From assembly GCF_003710105.1 (NCBI RefSeq), contig NZ_CP033325.1, positions 372,001-436,000 on the forward strand: a stretch of 64,000 nt of DNA. The letters run 5' to 3'. Below are positions 21,679 through 30,153 of the stretch, piece by piece; the stretch's first letter is position 1; the number at the start of each line of letters is the position of its first letter. The translations under genes were made by a program, and so were the position numbers. The stretch is from Georgenia faecalis (lineage in GTDB: Bacteria > Actinomycetota > Actinomycetes > Actinomycetales > Actinomycetaceae). The notes under the pieces are model-generated. The model had not been told where the DNA came from. It saw only the letters and a program-made list of their open reading frames with translations, and ran no database searches.

Positions 21679-22500
21679 ATGCGCAAGCGCACCACTCTCG
21701 GAGGGCTCGCCGGTCTGGCCGCTCTCGGCCTCGCCACCCTGGCGGCGGCGCCGGCCGGCGCCCAGACCAGCGACACCGCCTCCCTCACCGTCCTCCACGG
21801 GGTCCCCGACACCGTCGTGGACGTGTACGTCAACGGCGCACTCACCCTCGACGACTTCACGCCCGGCACCGTGGCCGGCCCGCTGGACCTCGCTGCCGGC
21901 CCGTACACGATCGCCATCACGGCCTCCGACGCCGCGGACGACAGCGCGCCGGTCATCGGCCCGGTGGACGTCACGCTGGAGTCGGGCATGAGCTACACGG
22001 CCGCCGCCCACCTCGACACCGCGGGCGCCCCGACCGCCACCTTCTTCACCAACGACACCGCGGCGACCGCCGCGGGCGAGGGACGCCTCACGGTGCGCCA
22101 CGTGGCCGCGGCTCCCGCCGTCGACGTCCTCGCCGGTGGCACGGCGGTCATCAACGGCCTGGAGAACCCGGACGAGGCGATCCTCAACCTCCCGGCCGGC
22201 ACGATCTCCGCCTCGGTCGCCGCGGCCGGCACCACCGACCCGCTCATCGGGCCGGCCGACGTCACCGTCGAGGAGGGCGTGAACACCATCGTCTACGCCT
22301 GGGGCAGCCTCGACGCCGGCAACCTGGCGCTCGCGGTCCAGACCGTCGACGCCACGCACTCGGCCCCGGCCGGTGTGCCCACGGGCCTCACCGAGGTTCC
22401 CGCCGAGGCGGGCATCGGGGCGGCCGCATCGATCGCCCTCGTGCTCGCGATCGCGGCGTTCGGGGCCCTCGGCGTCCGCGCCGTCGCCACCCGGCGCTAG
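21679..22500 (+). CDS. DUF4397 secreted, membrane-anchored surface protein
   Basis: 273 aa. GGAGGAG (21668-21674) precedes ATG 21679. It has a signal peptide ending APAGAQ (about residue 29), two DUF4397 repeats (LTVLHGVPDTVVDVYVNG and LTVRHVAAAPAVDVLAGG), and a C-terminal hydrophobic helix followed by RAVATRR, with no LPXTG motif before it. DUF4397 is a beta-sandwich found in cell-surface proteins. The gene leads an operon with a class F sortase, an ECF sigma factor and its anti-sigma factor, so it is probably a main product of that envelope regulon. Exact role unknown. Confidence 0.85.
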   Translation: MRKRTTLGGLAGLAALGLATLAAAPAGAQTSDTASLTVLHGVPDTVVDVYVNGALTLDDFTPGTVAGPLDLAAGPYTIAITASDAADDSAPVIGPVDVTLESGMSYTAAAHLDTAGAPTATFFTNDTAATAAGEGRLTVRHVAAAPAVDVLAGGTAVINGLENPDEAILNLPAGTISASVAAAGTTDPLIGPADVTVEEGVNTIVYAWGSLDAGNLALAVQTVDATHSAPAGVPTGLTEVPAEAGIGAAASIALVLAIAAFGALGVRAVATRR

Positions 22501-22509
22501 GCACTGCGC

Positions 22510-23211
22510 ATGTCAGCCACAGCAGCGCGGGCAGCAGGAGCGCTCGCCCTGGCCGTGGCACTCGTCGGGGGCTGCGCGGCACCGTCCGCGCAGCCCCCGG
22601 GCGGGAGCGCCACCACACCCGCCGGGTCCACGTCGTCGGACCGCGTGGGCCCGGCGGCTCCACCCGCGCCGACGGCGGACCCCACCGGTCCCGCGCCCGC
22701 GGCGGGCATCGACGTCCCCGTGCGGGACGCCAGCCCGGAGGCCGTCCAGGCCGCGGCCGTCGTCGCCCCGGTCCGCGTCGTCTACCCGGGCCTCGAGATC
22801 GACATGCCCGTCGACGCCGTCGGCGTCGCCCCGGACGGGCAGATGGAGATCCCGCCGGATGCCGCCCGCGCCGGCTGGTACCGCTTCGGCCCGACAGCGG
22901 GCGCCGACGCCGGGGCGACCGTCATCGCCTCCCACTCCGGCTCCGAGATCACCCCGCGGGGCCCGTTCCACCGTCTCGACCGCGCCCAGGTCGGTGACCC
23001 GGTCGTCGTCGTCCTCGCCGACGGGACGGAGGTCACCTACGAGGTGACGTCCGTCGAGGGGATCGCCAAGACGGTCATCGACCTCTCCCGCTACTTCCGG
23101 CGGGACGGCGAGCCCGAGCTCGTGCTCATCACGTGCGGCGGTCGGTGGGACGACGTGCGCCAGAGCTACGACGACAACATCGTCACGACGGCTAGGCTCG
23201 CGGGAAGCTGA
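22510..23211 (+). CDS. Class F sortase, predicted lipoprotein
   Basis: 233 aa. Residues 19-22 (VGGC) form a lipobox with Cys22, so the enzyme is probably lipid-anchored outside the membrane. A Pro/Ala/Gly-rich linker leads to the sortase domain (about 90-230). The catalytic triad can be placed: His142 in VIASHSG, Cys209 in LITCGG and Arg217 in DDVRQSYDDN. Sortases cut a C-terminal sorting signal and join the protein to the wall. Two LPXTG proteins lie in this window (LPDTG near 8863, LPATG near 37245), but the neighbouring DUF4397 protein lacks a motif, so the substrate is open. The stop overlaps the start of the sigma factor by 1 bp. Confidence 0.88.
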   Translation: MSATAARAAGALALAVALVGGCAAPSAQPPGGSATTPAGSTSSDRVGPAAPPAPTADPTGPAPAAGIDVPVRDASPEAVQAAAVVAPVRVVYPGLEIDMPVDAVGVAPDGQMEIPPDAARAGWYRFGPTAGADAGATVIASHSGSEITPRGPFHRLDRAQVGDPVVVVLADGTEVTYEVTSVEGIAKTVIDLSRYFRRDGEPELVLITCGGRWDDVRQSYDDNIVTTARLAGS

Positions 23212-23810
23212 TGTGCGTACTCACCGAGGGGGACGCCGCAGCCGGGCCGCCGAGGGGGGTGGGGGACGTCGACGAGGAGATCGAGGCGGCGTTCCGTGCC
23301 GGGCGTCCCGAGGCGGTACGCGCGGCGTACGAGCGGTGGTCGCCGCTGGTGTACACCATCGCCCTGCGTTCCCTGGGCTCGGCGCCCGACGCGGAGGACG
23401 TCACGCAGCAGGTGTTCGTCGACGCGTGGCGCAGCCGCGCACGGTTCGACCCGGACCGGGCCCCCCTGCAGGCCTGGCTGGTGGGCATCACCCGGCACGC
23501 CGTCGCCGACGCCTACGGGCGCCGGACGCGGGAGCAGCAGGTGGCCGACGCCGTCGCCGCCGTCCGCGCCGACCCGGCGCCGGAGTCCAACCCGGCACGG
23601 ATGGTCGTGGACCGGGTGGTCGTCGCCGACGCGATCGACGCCCTCGGTGACCCGCAACGGCAGATCCTCAGCCTCGCCTTCTTCGAGGACCTCACGCACG
23701 TCCAGATCGCCGAACGGGTCGGGCTGCCGCTCGGCACCGTGAAGTCGCACATCGCGCGTAGCCTTCGGCGACTGCGGACTCGATTGGAGGTGGGAGATGC
23801 CGCATATTGA
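23211..23810 (+). CDS. ECF-type RNA polymerase sigma factor (SigK-like group)
   Basis: 199 aa from ATG 23211 (TGATG junction with the sortase). An in-frame GTG at 23259 behind a G-rich stretch is a possible later start. Region 2 spans LVYTIALRSLGSAPDAEDVT to GRR, and region 4 spans LGDPQRQILSLAFFEDLTH to RRLRTRL, with TVKSHIARSL as recognition helix. Pairing with an RskA-like anti-sigma factor, overlapping by 14 bp, supports a SigK-like role. It likely drives the promoter at 21596-21623. Confidence 0.88.
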   Translation: MCVLTEGDAAAGPPRGVGDVDEEIEAAFRAGRPEAVRAAYERWSPLVYTIALRSLGSAPDAEDVTQQVFVDAWRSRARFDPDRAPLQAWLVGITRHAVADAYGRRTREQQVADAVAAVRADPAPESNPARMVVDRVVVADAIDALGDPQRQILSLAFFEDLTHVQIAERVGLPLGTVKSHIARSLRRLRTRLEVGDAAY

Positions 23811-24687
23811 TGACGAGACCCTCGCGCTGCGCGCGCTGGGGGAGCACGTCACCCCTGACGTCGCGGAGCATCTCGCCACCTGCGACGAGTGCCGCACGGA
23901 GCTGACGGCGCTCGAACGCGTCACCCACGCGGGCCGTTACGCCGACCGTGACCTCGTCGCGCCGCCGGCCGCCGTGTGGGACCGGATCGCGGACGAGCTC
24001 GGCCTCGAGGGGCTGGTCGACGACGGCGGCGTGGTCGTCGGCGGGGCGGTGGTCGACGGCGGCGCGGTGGTCGGCGCGACCGCGGTGGTCGACGACGGCG
24101 CGGTGGTCGACGGCGGCGCCGCACCCGTTGCCGGCCCCGCTGCGGCACCCGTTGCCGGCCGCGCTGCGGCACCCGACGCCGGCCGCGCTGCGGCGTCGCG
24201 CGCCGATGCCCCGTCCTCAGCCGGCGGCGCGTCGGTGACACCGCTCCCGCAGGTGGAGAGCCGGTGGCGGCGCAGGGTCGTGTGGGTCGCGGCGGCGAGC
24301 TTCATCGCCGGTGTCGGTGGGACGGCGCTCGTCCAGGGCGTGCTCGACCGGCCGGCCGAAGCCCCCGTCGTGGCCAGCGCCGAGCTCGACCCGTTGCCCG
24401 GGTGGGAGGGTGCCGGGACGGCCACGGTCCACGAGGTCGACGGCCGGCAGGTCCTCACCGTCGAGCTCGGGCAGAGCGACGAGGCCGGCTACCGCGAGGT
24501 CTGGCTCCTCGATCCCGAGGTGCAGCGCCTCATCAGCCTGGGCATCCTCCGCGGCGACGAGGGCGAGTTCGAGCTGCCCCCGGGGCTCGATCTCGGAGAG
24601 TTTCCCATCGTCGACATCTCGGACGAGCCCTACGACGGCGACCCGTCGCACAGCGGCGAGAGCATCGCCCGCGGCCAGCTCGCCTAG
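23797..24687 (+). CDS. RskA-like anti-sigma factor
   Basis: 296 aa, overlapping the sigma gene by 14 bp. The N-terminus has a zinc anti-sigma motif (HVTPDVAEHLATCDECRTEL, HxxxCxxC). A low-complexity linker follows (about 75-145), then one membrane helix (VVWVAAASFIAGVGGTALV) and an external domain ending in SDEPYDGDPSHSGESIARG, the C-terminal signature of the anti-sigma-K (RskA) family. It should hold the sigma factor at the membrane until cleaved by regulated proteolysis. The linker is unusually long and is made of DNA repeats. Confidence 0.87.
   Translation: MPHIDDETLALRALGEHVTPDVAEHLATCDECRTELTALERVTHAGRYADRDLVAPPAAVWDRIADELGLEGLVDDGGVVVGGAVVDGGAVVGATAVVDDGAVVDGGAAPVAGPAAAPVAGRAAAPDAGRAAASRADAPSSAGGASVTPLPQVESRWRRRVVWVAAASFIAGVGGTALVQGVLDRPAEAPVVASAELDPLPGWEGAGTATVHEVDGRQVLTVELGQSDEAGYREVWLLDPEVQRLISLGILRGDEGEFELPPGLDLGEFPIVDISDEPYDGDPSHSGESIARGQLA
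24121..24192 (+). repeat. 24-bp in-frame repeat, three copies
   Basis: Units of 24 bp beginning GCACCC and ending CGCTGCG lie at 24121, 24145 and 24169 with few changes. Just upstream (24040-24115) GCGGTGGTCGACGGCGGC-type 18-bp units are repeated. Both encode the Ala/Val/Gly/Asp-rich linker of the anti-sigma factor. Confidence 0.85.
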
Positions 24688-24769
24688 AGCCAGCCGTTCC
24701 GGCGCACCCGCTCGGGCTCGGCCATGGGCCGCGGCGACCCTTCGCGGCCGCTGTGCGCGGCGCACTGGG

Positions 24770-24912
24770 CAGGAACTAGCGAACTCGGCAGGAACTAGCG
24801 AACTCGGGACTTGCTCGTGCGTCGAGTTCGCTGTTGGGTGCTGAGTTCGCCAGTTCTGACTAGCGAACTCGGCATGAACTGGCGAACTGGGCAGGAAGTA
24901 GCGAACTCGGCG
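24770..24912. repeat. GAGTTCGCT-family intergenic repeat cluster
   Basis: Within the gene-free 24688-25012, seven units of GCGAACTCGGC or its reverse complement GAGTTCGC are arranged in both orientations: 24771, 24790, 24822, 24840, 24860, 24876 and 24893. GAACTAGCGAACTCGG is the commonest form. Same family as 18402-18760. The remaining 100 bp before the helicase-associated gene are G-rich with nothing recognisable. Confidence 0.88.
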
Positions 24913-25012
24913 GTGCGCGGGGGGACGGGGGGAGGGGGTGGGACCCGGCATCTCCGCACGATCACGAGAGGGGGGGCGGTGCGGGCGCCGGGCGGGGACC
25001 CGGCGCCATCGC

Positions 25013-27493
25013 TCAGCTCTCCGGGACCTCGCCGACGGCATTGATCCGGTGGATGGCGACGACGATCTCGGCGTCCCGGTCGAGGTCGGCCATCCGGAAG
25101 CGCCCGCCCTCGATGCTCAGCGGTCGCACCCGTCGGCGCTGCAGCCCACCGTTCGGCCCGACGACGACGACGCTCACCGCGGAGCCGGTGCGGGCCGCCT
25201 CGCGGAGCAGCGCGACGGTGTGGACCGGGTCGGTCGCGACGACCTCCCCGGACAGCCGCCGTTCAGCGGCCTCCGCCGCGCGGGTCTGGCCCGCGCGCAT
25301 CTCGGAGACGACGTCGGCGAGGTCGGCGTCGTCGAGGTGCCGCACCCCGACGGGTGCGGCCTCCGGCGTGCCGGGGAGGCGCCCGATCGGGCGCCGGACG
25401 GCGCGCCCGGTGGTCCCGGCGGTGCGCCGGCCACGTCCCACGTCGCCGTCCACGCTTCGGCCCGAGGCCGCCCCGGCGCCGGGACGGGCGGTGATGACGG
25501 CGCCGTCGGGACCCTCGAGGACGGGCGCGGCGCCGGCCAGCCGGAGCAGCTCGAGGAGCTCGGCGGGCCGCGCCGAGGAGACGAGGACCGTCGGGGCGAT
25601 GGCGCGCAGGCCGACGCCGACGAGCTCGGGGTGTCCGGCGAGGGAGGCCGCGGCGACGGGGTCGAGCACCCGGACGTAGCTCACCGCGCTGCCCACCCGC
25701 ACCTGCCCGTGCCGGCGCGCGGCGTCGGTGATGAGGTACTCCAGCGCCTGGGGGAGCGGGGTGCGGGACGCGGCGCGGAGCCGCTCGAGCAGGTCCGCCC
25801 CGGCCAGGCCGGCGTCAAGCGCCCGCCGGATGGAGCCCGCGGAGAACCGCACGGTGAGGGCCGCGCCGCGGCTCTCGACGTCGGCGGCCAGCGTGATGAG
25901 CTCCTCCAGCCCGGGACCGGGGCGGCCCGGGACGACGCCGGTGAGGTCGCCCTGGATGAGCAGCTCCTCGACCGGCTCCGGGAGCGCCTCGAGGAGCGCG
26001 GCGACGACGGCGGCGGTCCGCGCGGCGTCGTCCTGCCCGGTCGCGCCGGGGTCCATGACGTCGTCGTGGGGCTCGGCGTCGTCCCCGGGGCCGAGCGCGG
26101 CGCGACCGGCGGCGGTGAGGGCACCCGCCCCGATGACGCCGATGAGCTCGGCCTCGGCGAGCACCGCGGCGACGCTGGCCAGGGGCGGGGTCGCCCGCGG
26201 GGCGTGCCAGGTGAGGAGGGCGTGGAGCTGCGCGGGGGTGGGCGCCGAGCCCTCGGGGAGGTCGGCGAGCGTGGCGACGACGCGCTGGCGCAGGGTGGCC
26301 GCCCAGCCGCGCTCAAGGCCCGGCTCGAGCGCCGCGCGCAGGGCGCCGCGGTCGTTGCGGGTTCCCACGAGCCACGCGGTGCGACGCGACCGGAGCCAGC
26401 CGAGGGCCAGCTGGGCCCAGCGCTCGCCGAGCGGGAGCTCGCGCCAGTCGGTGGCGGCGGGGGTGGGCGCGAAGACGGCGCCGTCCGCGCCGTCGTCCAT
26501 GGGGGCCACGAGGCCCGCGGCGCCGGCGAGCTCGGCGACGGCCGCGGCGACCGCAGCGTCCCGCTCGACGAGGGTGGCGGCCCGCTTGAGGTCGCGTGCC
26601 CCCAGTCCGCCGCCGCGCAGCGCGGGGGGCGGGTCCTCGTCCCAGGCGGTGACGAGGAGGGTGACGAGCCGGACGACGTCCTCGGCGGTGCGGGCGCCCT
26701 CGGCGGCCACGACGTCGAGACGGCGGCGCGGGATGGTGTCGGTCGACGGCGGGGCGGTGCGGACCGCGAAGATCCGGTCGCCGCGCGCGGCCAGGCCCAC
26801 CTCGAGCGGGAGGACGAGCTGGGTGGGGCTGAGTCGCTGGAGGACGCCGCGCTCGAGCAGCCAGAGGGCGGCCGGGCTGGGGTCCTCGGCGCGGACGACG
26901 CCCACCGGCGGCCCCCAGGTGAGCGCCTCGAGCATGCGGGCCGCGGCCGGTGGGGCAGTGGCCATGAGCTTGGCGAGCGCACGGCTCGTCGCCGGCGGGG
27001 CGACCTCGCCCGGCAGCGCGCCGGCGCTCGGCCCGAGTCCCGCGGGGTAGGGCCCGATGGCCTCGACGACGCCGAGGACGGCGCGCCCGCCGACCGTGAG
27101 GCCGAGACGCTCGAGGTGCTCGGCGAGGGGCGCGAGCTCGGCCGCGGTGGTCTGCAGCAGCGCGGCGAGGCGGGCCGGGTCGCCGTCGGGCATGGCGGCG
27201 AGGACCGCGAGCGCCTCGACCACCTCGAGCTGGGCGGCGTCGAGGCGGGCGAGGACCCGCTCGACCGACGGGCGCGAGGCGGCCCGGGCGGCGAGCACGG
27301 TGATCGAGGACGCGGCAGGGACCGCGAGGTCGGGACGTAGGCGGAGGAGCTCGACCAGGGCGCCGTCGGGTCGCTCGGCGAGTGCGCGCGCGAGGTCCTC
27401 CGTCGTCGCGGCGGAGGTGGCGGTACCGAAGGGGGTGCCCGCAGTGCCGGCACCGCTCGTGCCGTGCGCGGCTGCGCGCTGTCCCGTGTTCAT
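25013..27493 (-). CDS. Helicase_C_3 domain protein, likely partner of XPB
   Basis: 826 aa. The N-terminal half is helical and Ala/Leu-rich; the Helicase_C_3-like region lies at about 475-610 (LLIQGDLTGVVPGRPG, LEYLITDAARRHGQVRVG). The C-terminus (about 740-820) carries a WYL-like beta segment (VVVGPNGGLQRRRVRPLSIE). Homologues in mycobacteria adjoin the XPB helicase gene and are taken as its partner; here it is on the same strand but 7 kb upstream of that gene. TAGCGT (27505-27500) lies 6 nt before ATG 27493, indicating a leaderless transcript. No helicase ATPase motifs are present. Confidence 0.85.
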   Translation of the reverse strand: MNTGQRAAAHGTSGAGTAGTPFGTATSAATTEDLARALAERPDGALVELLRLRPDLAVPAASSITVLAARAASRPSVERVLARLDAAQLEVVEALAVLAAMPDGDPARLAALLQTTAAELAPLAEHLERLGLTVGGRAVLGVVEAIGPYPAGLGPSAGALPGEVAPPATSRALAKLMATAPPAAARMLEALTWGPPVGVVRAEDPSPAALWLLERGVLQRLSPTQLVLPLEVGLAARGDRIFAVRTAPPSTDTIPRRRLDVVAAEGARTAEDVVRLVTLLVTAWDEDPPPALRGGGLGARDLKRAATLVERDAAVAAAVAELAGAAGLVAPMDDGADGAVFAPTPAATDWRELPLGERWAQLALGWLRSRRTAWLVGTRNDRGALRAALEPGLERGWAATLRQRVVATLADLPEGSAPTPAQLHALLTWHAPRATPPLASVAAVLAEAELIGVIGAGALTAAGRAALGPGDDAEPHDDVMDPGATGQDDAARTAAVVAALLEALPEPVEELLIQGDLTGVVPGRPGPGLEELITLAADVESRGAALTVRFSAGSIRRALDAGLAGADLLERLRAASRTPLPQALEYLITDAARRHGQVRVGSAVSYVRVLDPVAAASLAGHPELVGVGLRAIAPTVLVSSARPAELLELLRLAGAAPVLEGPDGAVITARPGAGAASGRSVDGDVGRGRRTAGTTGRAVRRPIGRLPGTPEAAPVGVRHLDDADLADVVSEMRAGQTRAAEAAERRLSGEVVATDPVHTVALLREAARTGSAVSVVVVGPNGGLQRRRVRPLSIEGGRFRMADLDRDAEIVVAIHRINAVGEVPES

Positions 27494-27526
27494 CTCACCA
27501 CGCTACCGGCGCGGCGACCCTCCCGG

Positions 27527-29476
27527 TCACGGCGTCGTCTGCTCGGACCCGCCGGACGCCGTCCCCGGGGGCGTCGCCGACGGGTTCCCGAGGAAGTGCC
27601 GCACCTGCGCCACGGAGAGGGCGGCCGAGGGGCCGGAGGGGTTGATGTGCACCTGGGCCACCCCCGAGCGGAGGAAGAACTGGAGCAGCCACTGCACGGG
27701 GAACCGGCGGCTGCGCAGGTCCGCGCCGAACGCGGCGACCTCCGCGGGCGAGGTGAACGCCACCATGGCGGGGGCGCCGTCGCCCTGGCGCTTGGCGAAC
27801 ACCGGGCCCGGCCGGTCGCCCTGCGTCTTCTCGGCGAGAAAGAGGTGCGCGTCACCCTCGCGGAGGGTGTCGAAGAGCTCCTGCAGGGTGTGCTCACGGG
27901 CGAGGAGGTCCTTGACGGCGAGGCTGCTCGGCGCGGACAGGGCGTAGTTGACCTCGGACTTGCCCAGCGTGCAGGCGGGGCCGGCCGGGTCGACGACGAG
28001 CCAGGTGAGGTCGTCGTTGCTGCGGAACAGCTCGAGGACCGTCGGCGCGGACTGCGCGAGACCGAGGATCTCCGGGGGCATCCCCTCGCCGGACTTCTCG
28101 TGGAGCTTGCGCCGGAACGTCGTGAGCGCGGCATTGCTCGTGAAGGCGCCGAGCGCCCGGGAGCCGTCGGGGGTGGTGATGGTCGTCAGCCGCATGCTCG
28201 AGGGACCGCCGTCGGGGCCGGGCAGGGTGGAGCCGGTCGCGTCGAGGACGATCTGGCCGCCGAGCGCCTGGCGCAGCACGTGGAGCATCCGGTCCCGCCC
28301 GGGCTCCTCGGCGTAGGCGGCGACGGCGGCGCGCAGGACGGGGTTGTCCGGCGGACGGCGCGCGGGGCGCGGCGGGGTGGTGATGCCCCGGCGCGCCGCA
28401 GCGAGGACGTCCTCGACCGGCCCGGGGACGGAGCAGTAGTACAGCGGCAGCTCGTCGTCGTCGGTGAGGAGGTCGACCGGCGGGACGTCGTGGACGAGGT
28501 GGACGTGCACGCTCTCGAGCCCGCCCTGGAGGGCGCCCGGGCCCTGCTCGACGACGGCGAGCACGGCGCCGTCGTCGGGGCTCGTGCCGTACCGCACGGC
28601 CCACGTGCCGCGGCCGTCCGCGAAGGGGAGCGGGGTGCCGACGGTCTCGAGGACGTCGGTGAGGGAGAGCGACGCGCCCAGGCGCAGCCGCCGCCGCTGC
28701 GGCCGCGAGCCGTCCTCGGTGGGGATGCCGTCGCGATCGACGACGACGAGGATCGCCCCCGGCCGGCGCTCGCGCGGGCGGGGGGTCGGCAGCGGCGGGT
28801 TGGTCGAGGTCTCGGCGGGGGCGGCGGGGCCGGGGGTGGCGGTGGGGCCGGGGGTGGAGGCGGGCGCGGGGCTGGCGGGCGCGGAGCCGACGGCGGGGCC
28901 GGGCGCCGTGGCGGCGGGCGCGGTCGCGGCGGGGGACGCCGGGGCGACCGAGGGCGCGGCGGTGGGTTCCGCCGTCGCCCCGGCGACGGCGGGGAGGCTG
29001 AGCCCCGCCGCGGTGACGCGCTCGGCCATCCACGCGGGGACGTGCTCGGCGCGCCGGGGGTGGCGGGTGAGGAGGTGGACGAGGTCCTCCGCCTCGAGGA
29101 CGTGCTCGCCCGGCCCCCACGTCGGGGGCTCCTCGTTCATGTTGAGCGTCGCGGACGCGGCGATCGTCGGCTCGGGCCAGCCCGACGCCCGCGCGCTGAC
29201 CGTCGCGCTGATCCACGTGCCCAGACCCGGGCGCGCGGAGATCTCCTGCAGCTCGCGGGCGTCGCTGTAGGCGTCGGCGTCGGGCGGCAGCTCCGCCGTG
29301 CGCGCCTGGCTCGACCGTCCGCGCACCTCCGTGACCCGGACCCGTACGACGTCGCGCAAGGGGCGCAGCTCGAGGTGCATCTCGTCCCACCCCGGCTCGG
29401 CCCGCGCGCCGCGCAGCATCCATTCCACCAAGGAGCGGACGATCTCCGTCGCTCGGCCGGTCGGCTGCTCGCTCAT
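27527..29476 (-). CDS. SseB-domain protein
   Basis: 649 aa from ATG 29476, with AAGGAG 10 nt upstream. An N-terminal domain of about 160 residues is followed by an Ala/Pro/Thr-rich linker (about 165-235), a middle domain (240-365) and two SseB-like domains in tandem: about 370-500 (GGQIVLDATGS, GAFTSNAALTTFRRK) and about 505-625 (EGDAHLFLAEK, VAFTSPAEVAAFG). SseB domains occur in enterobacterial proteins and in many actinobacterial proteins of unknown role. There is no signal peptide or membrane helix. Function unknown. Confidence 0.75.
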   Translation of the reverse strand: MSEQPTGRATEIVRSLVEWMLRGARAEPGWDEMHLELRPLRDVVRVRVTEVRGRSSQARTAELPPDADAYSDARELQEISARPGLGTWISATVSARASGWPEPTIAASATLNMNEEPPTWGPGEHVLEAEDLVHLLTRHPRRAEHVPAWMAERVTAAGLSLPAVAGATAEPTAAPSVAPASPAATAPAATAPGPAVGSAPASPAPASTPGPTATPGPAAPAETSTNPPLPTPRPRERRPGAILVVVDRDGIPTEDGSRPQRRRLRLGASLSLTDVLETVGTPLPFADGRGTWAVRYGTSPDDGAVLAVVEQGPGALQGGLESVHVHLVHDVPPVDLLTDDDELPLYYCSVPGPVEDVLAAARRGITTPPRPARRPPDNPVLRAAVAAYAEEPGRDRMLHVLRQALGGQIVLDATGSTLPGPDGGPSSMRLTTITTPDGSRALGAFTSNAALTTFRRKLHEKSGEGMPPEILGLAQSAPTVLELFRSNDDLTWLVVDPAGPACTLGKSEVNYALSAPSSLAVKDLLAREHTLQELFDTLREGDAHLFLAEKTQGDRPGPVFAKRQGDGAPAMVAFTSPAEVAAFGADLRSRRFPVQWLLQFFLRSGVAQVHINPSGPSAALSVAQVRHFLGNPSATPPGTASGGSEQTTP

Positions 29477-29659
29477 CTGCTGGCTCCTTGGTCCCCGCAG
29501 GGACGTCGTCGGTGGGCCCTCGTCACGCTACCTGGCCCTCCAAAGGTCTGCGCAGGTCCACCACCGGACGGATAGGCTGGAGGTCGCACCACGCGCCGAG
29601 CGTCATCGGGCGCGCGGCGCACCCTGCCCGCATTTCCCTGGACAGAAGCAGAGGTAGAC

Positions 29660-30040
29660 GTGCCTACCGGCAAGGTCAAGTGGTTCGACCCCGACCGTGG
29701 TTTCGGCTTCATCGCCGACGACGACGGCGGCGAGGTCTTCCTGCACGCCTCCGCTCTGCCGGCGGGCGTCGCCCCGAAGCCGGGGACCAAGGTGGAGTTC
29801 GGCGTCGCCGAGGGCAAGCGCGGCCCGTCCGCACTGTCCGTGCGCGTCACGGAGCCCCCGGCGTCCGTCGCGCGCGCGCACCGCAAGCCCGCCGAGGACA
29901 TGGTGCCCATCGTCGAGGACCTCATCCGGGTGCTCGACCGCGCCTCCGGCGACCTGCGCCGCGGGCGCTACCCGGAGAAGGCGGGCGGGACCAAGATCGC
30001 CCAGGTCCTTCGCGCCGTCGCCGACGAGTTCGACGTCTGA
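29660..30040 (+). CDS. Cold-shock domain protein with C-terminal extension
   Basis: 126 aa from GTG 29660; GAGG lies 5 nt upstream. Residues 3-66 are a cold-shock domain: GKVKWFDPDRGFGFI (RNP1 RGFGFI) and VFLHASAL (RNP2). It should bind single-stranded RNA or DNA. A helical extension (about 70-126) not found in short CspA proteins is common in actinobacteria. TAGGCT at 29573-29578 is a possible -10 box, giving an 80-nt leader. The next gene has its own promoter. Confidence 0.9.
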   Translation: MPTGKVKWFDPDRGFGFIADDDGGEVFLHASALPAGVAPKPGTKVEFGVAEGKRGPSALSVRVTEPPASVARAHRKPAEDMVPIVEDLIRVLDRASGDLRRGRYPEKAGGTKIAQVLRAVADEFDV

Positions 30041-30153
30041 GCGCCCCCCGGGTAGGTCGGCGTCCCGGTCCGGTGGTCGCCCCCGTGGGTGACCCCGTGG
30101 GTGACCCCGTCGCGGGGCGACCCGGCCGAGCGCGGCAACCTACACTGGACGAC

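Noticed and set aside
21679-22500. LPXTG substrate for the adjacent sortase
   Set aside because: The C-terminus has a helix and basic tail but no LPXTG or similar motif before it.
24938-27340. An 800-codon open frame on the plus strand
   Set aside because: It is antisense to the Helicase_C_3 gene, and its composition (Arg/Gly/Ala-rich, no domains) is typical of shadow frames.
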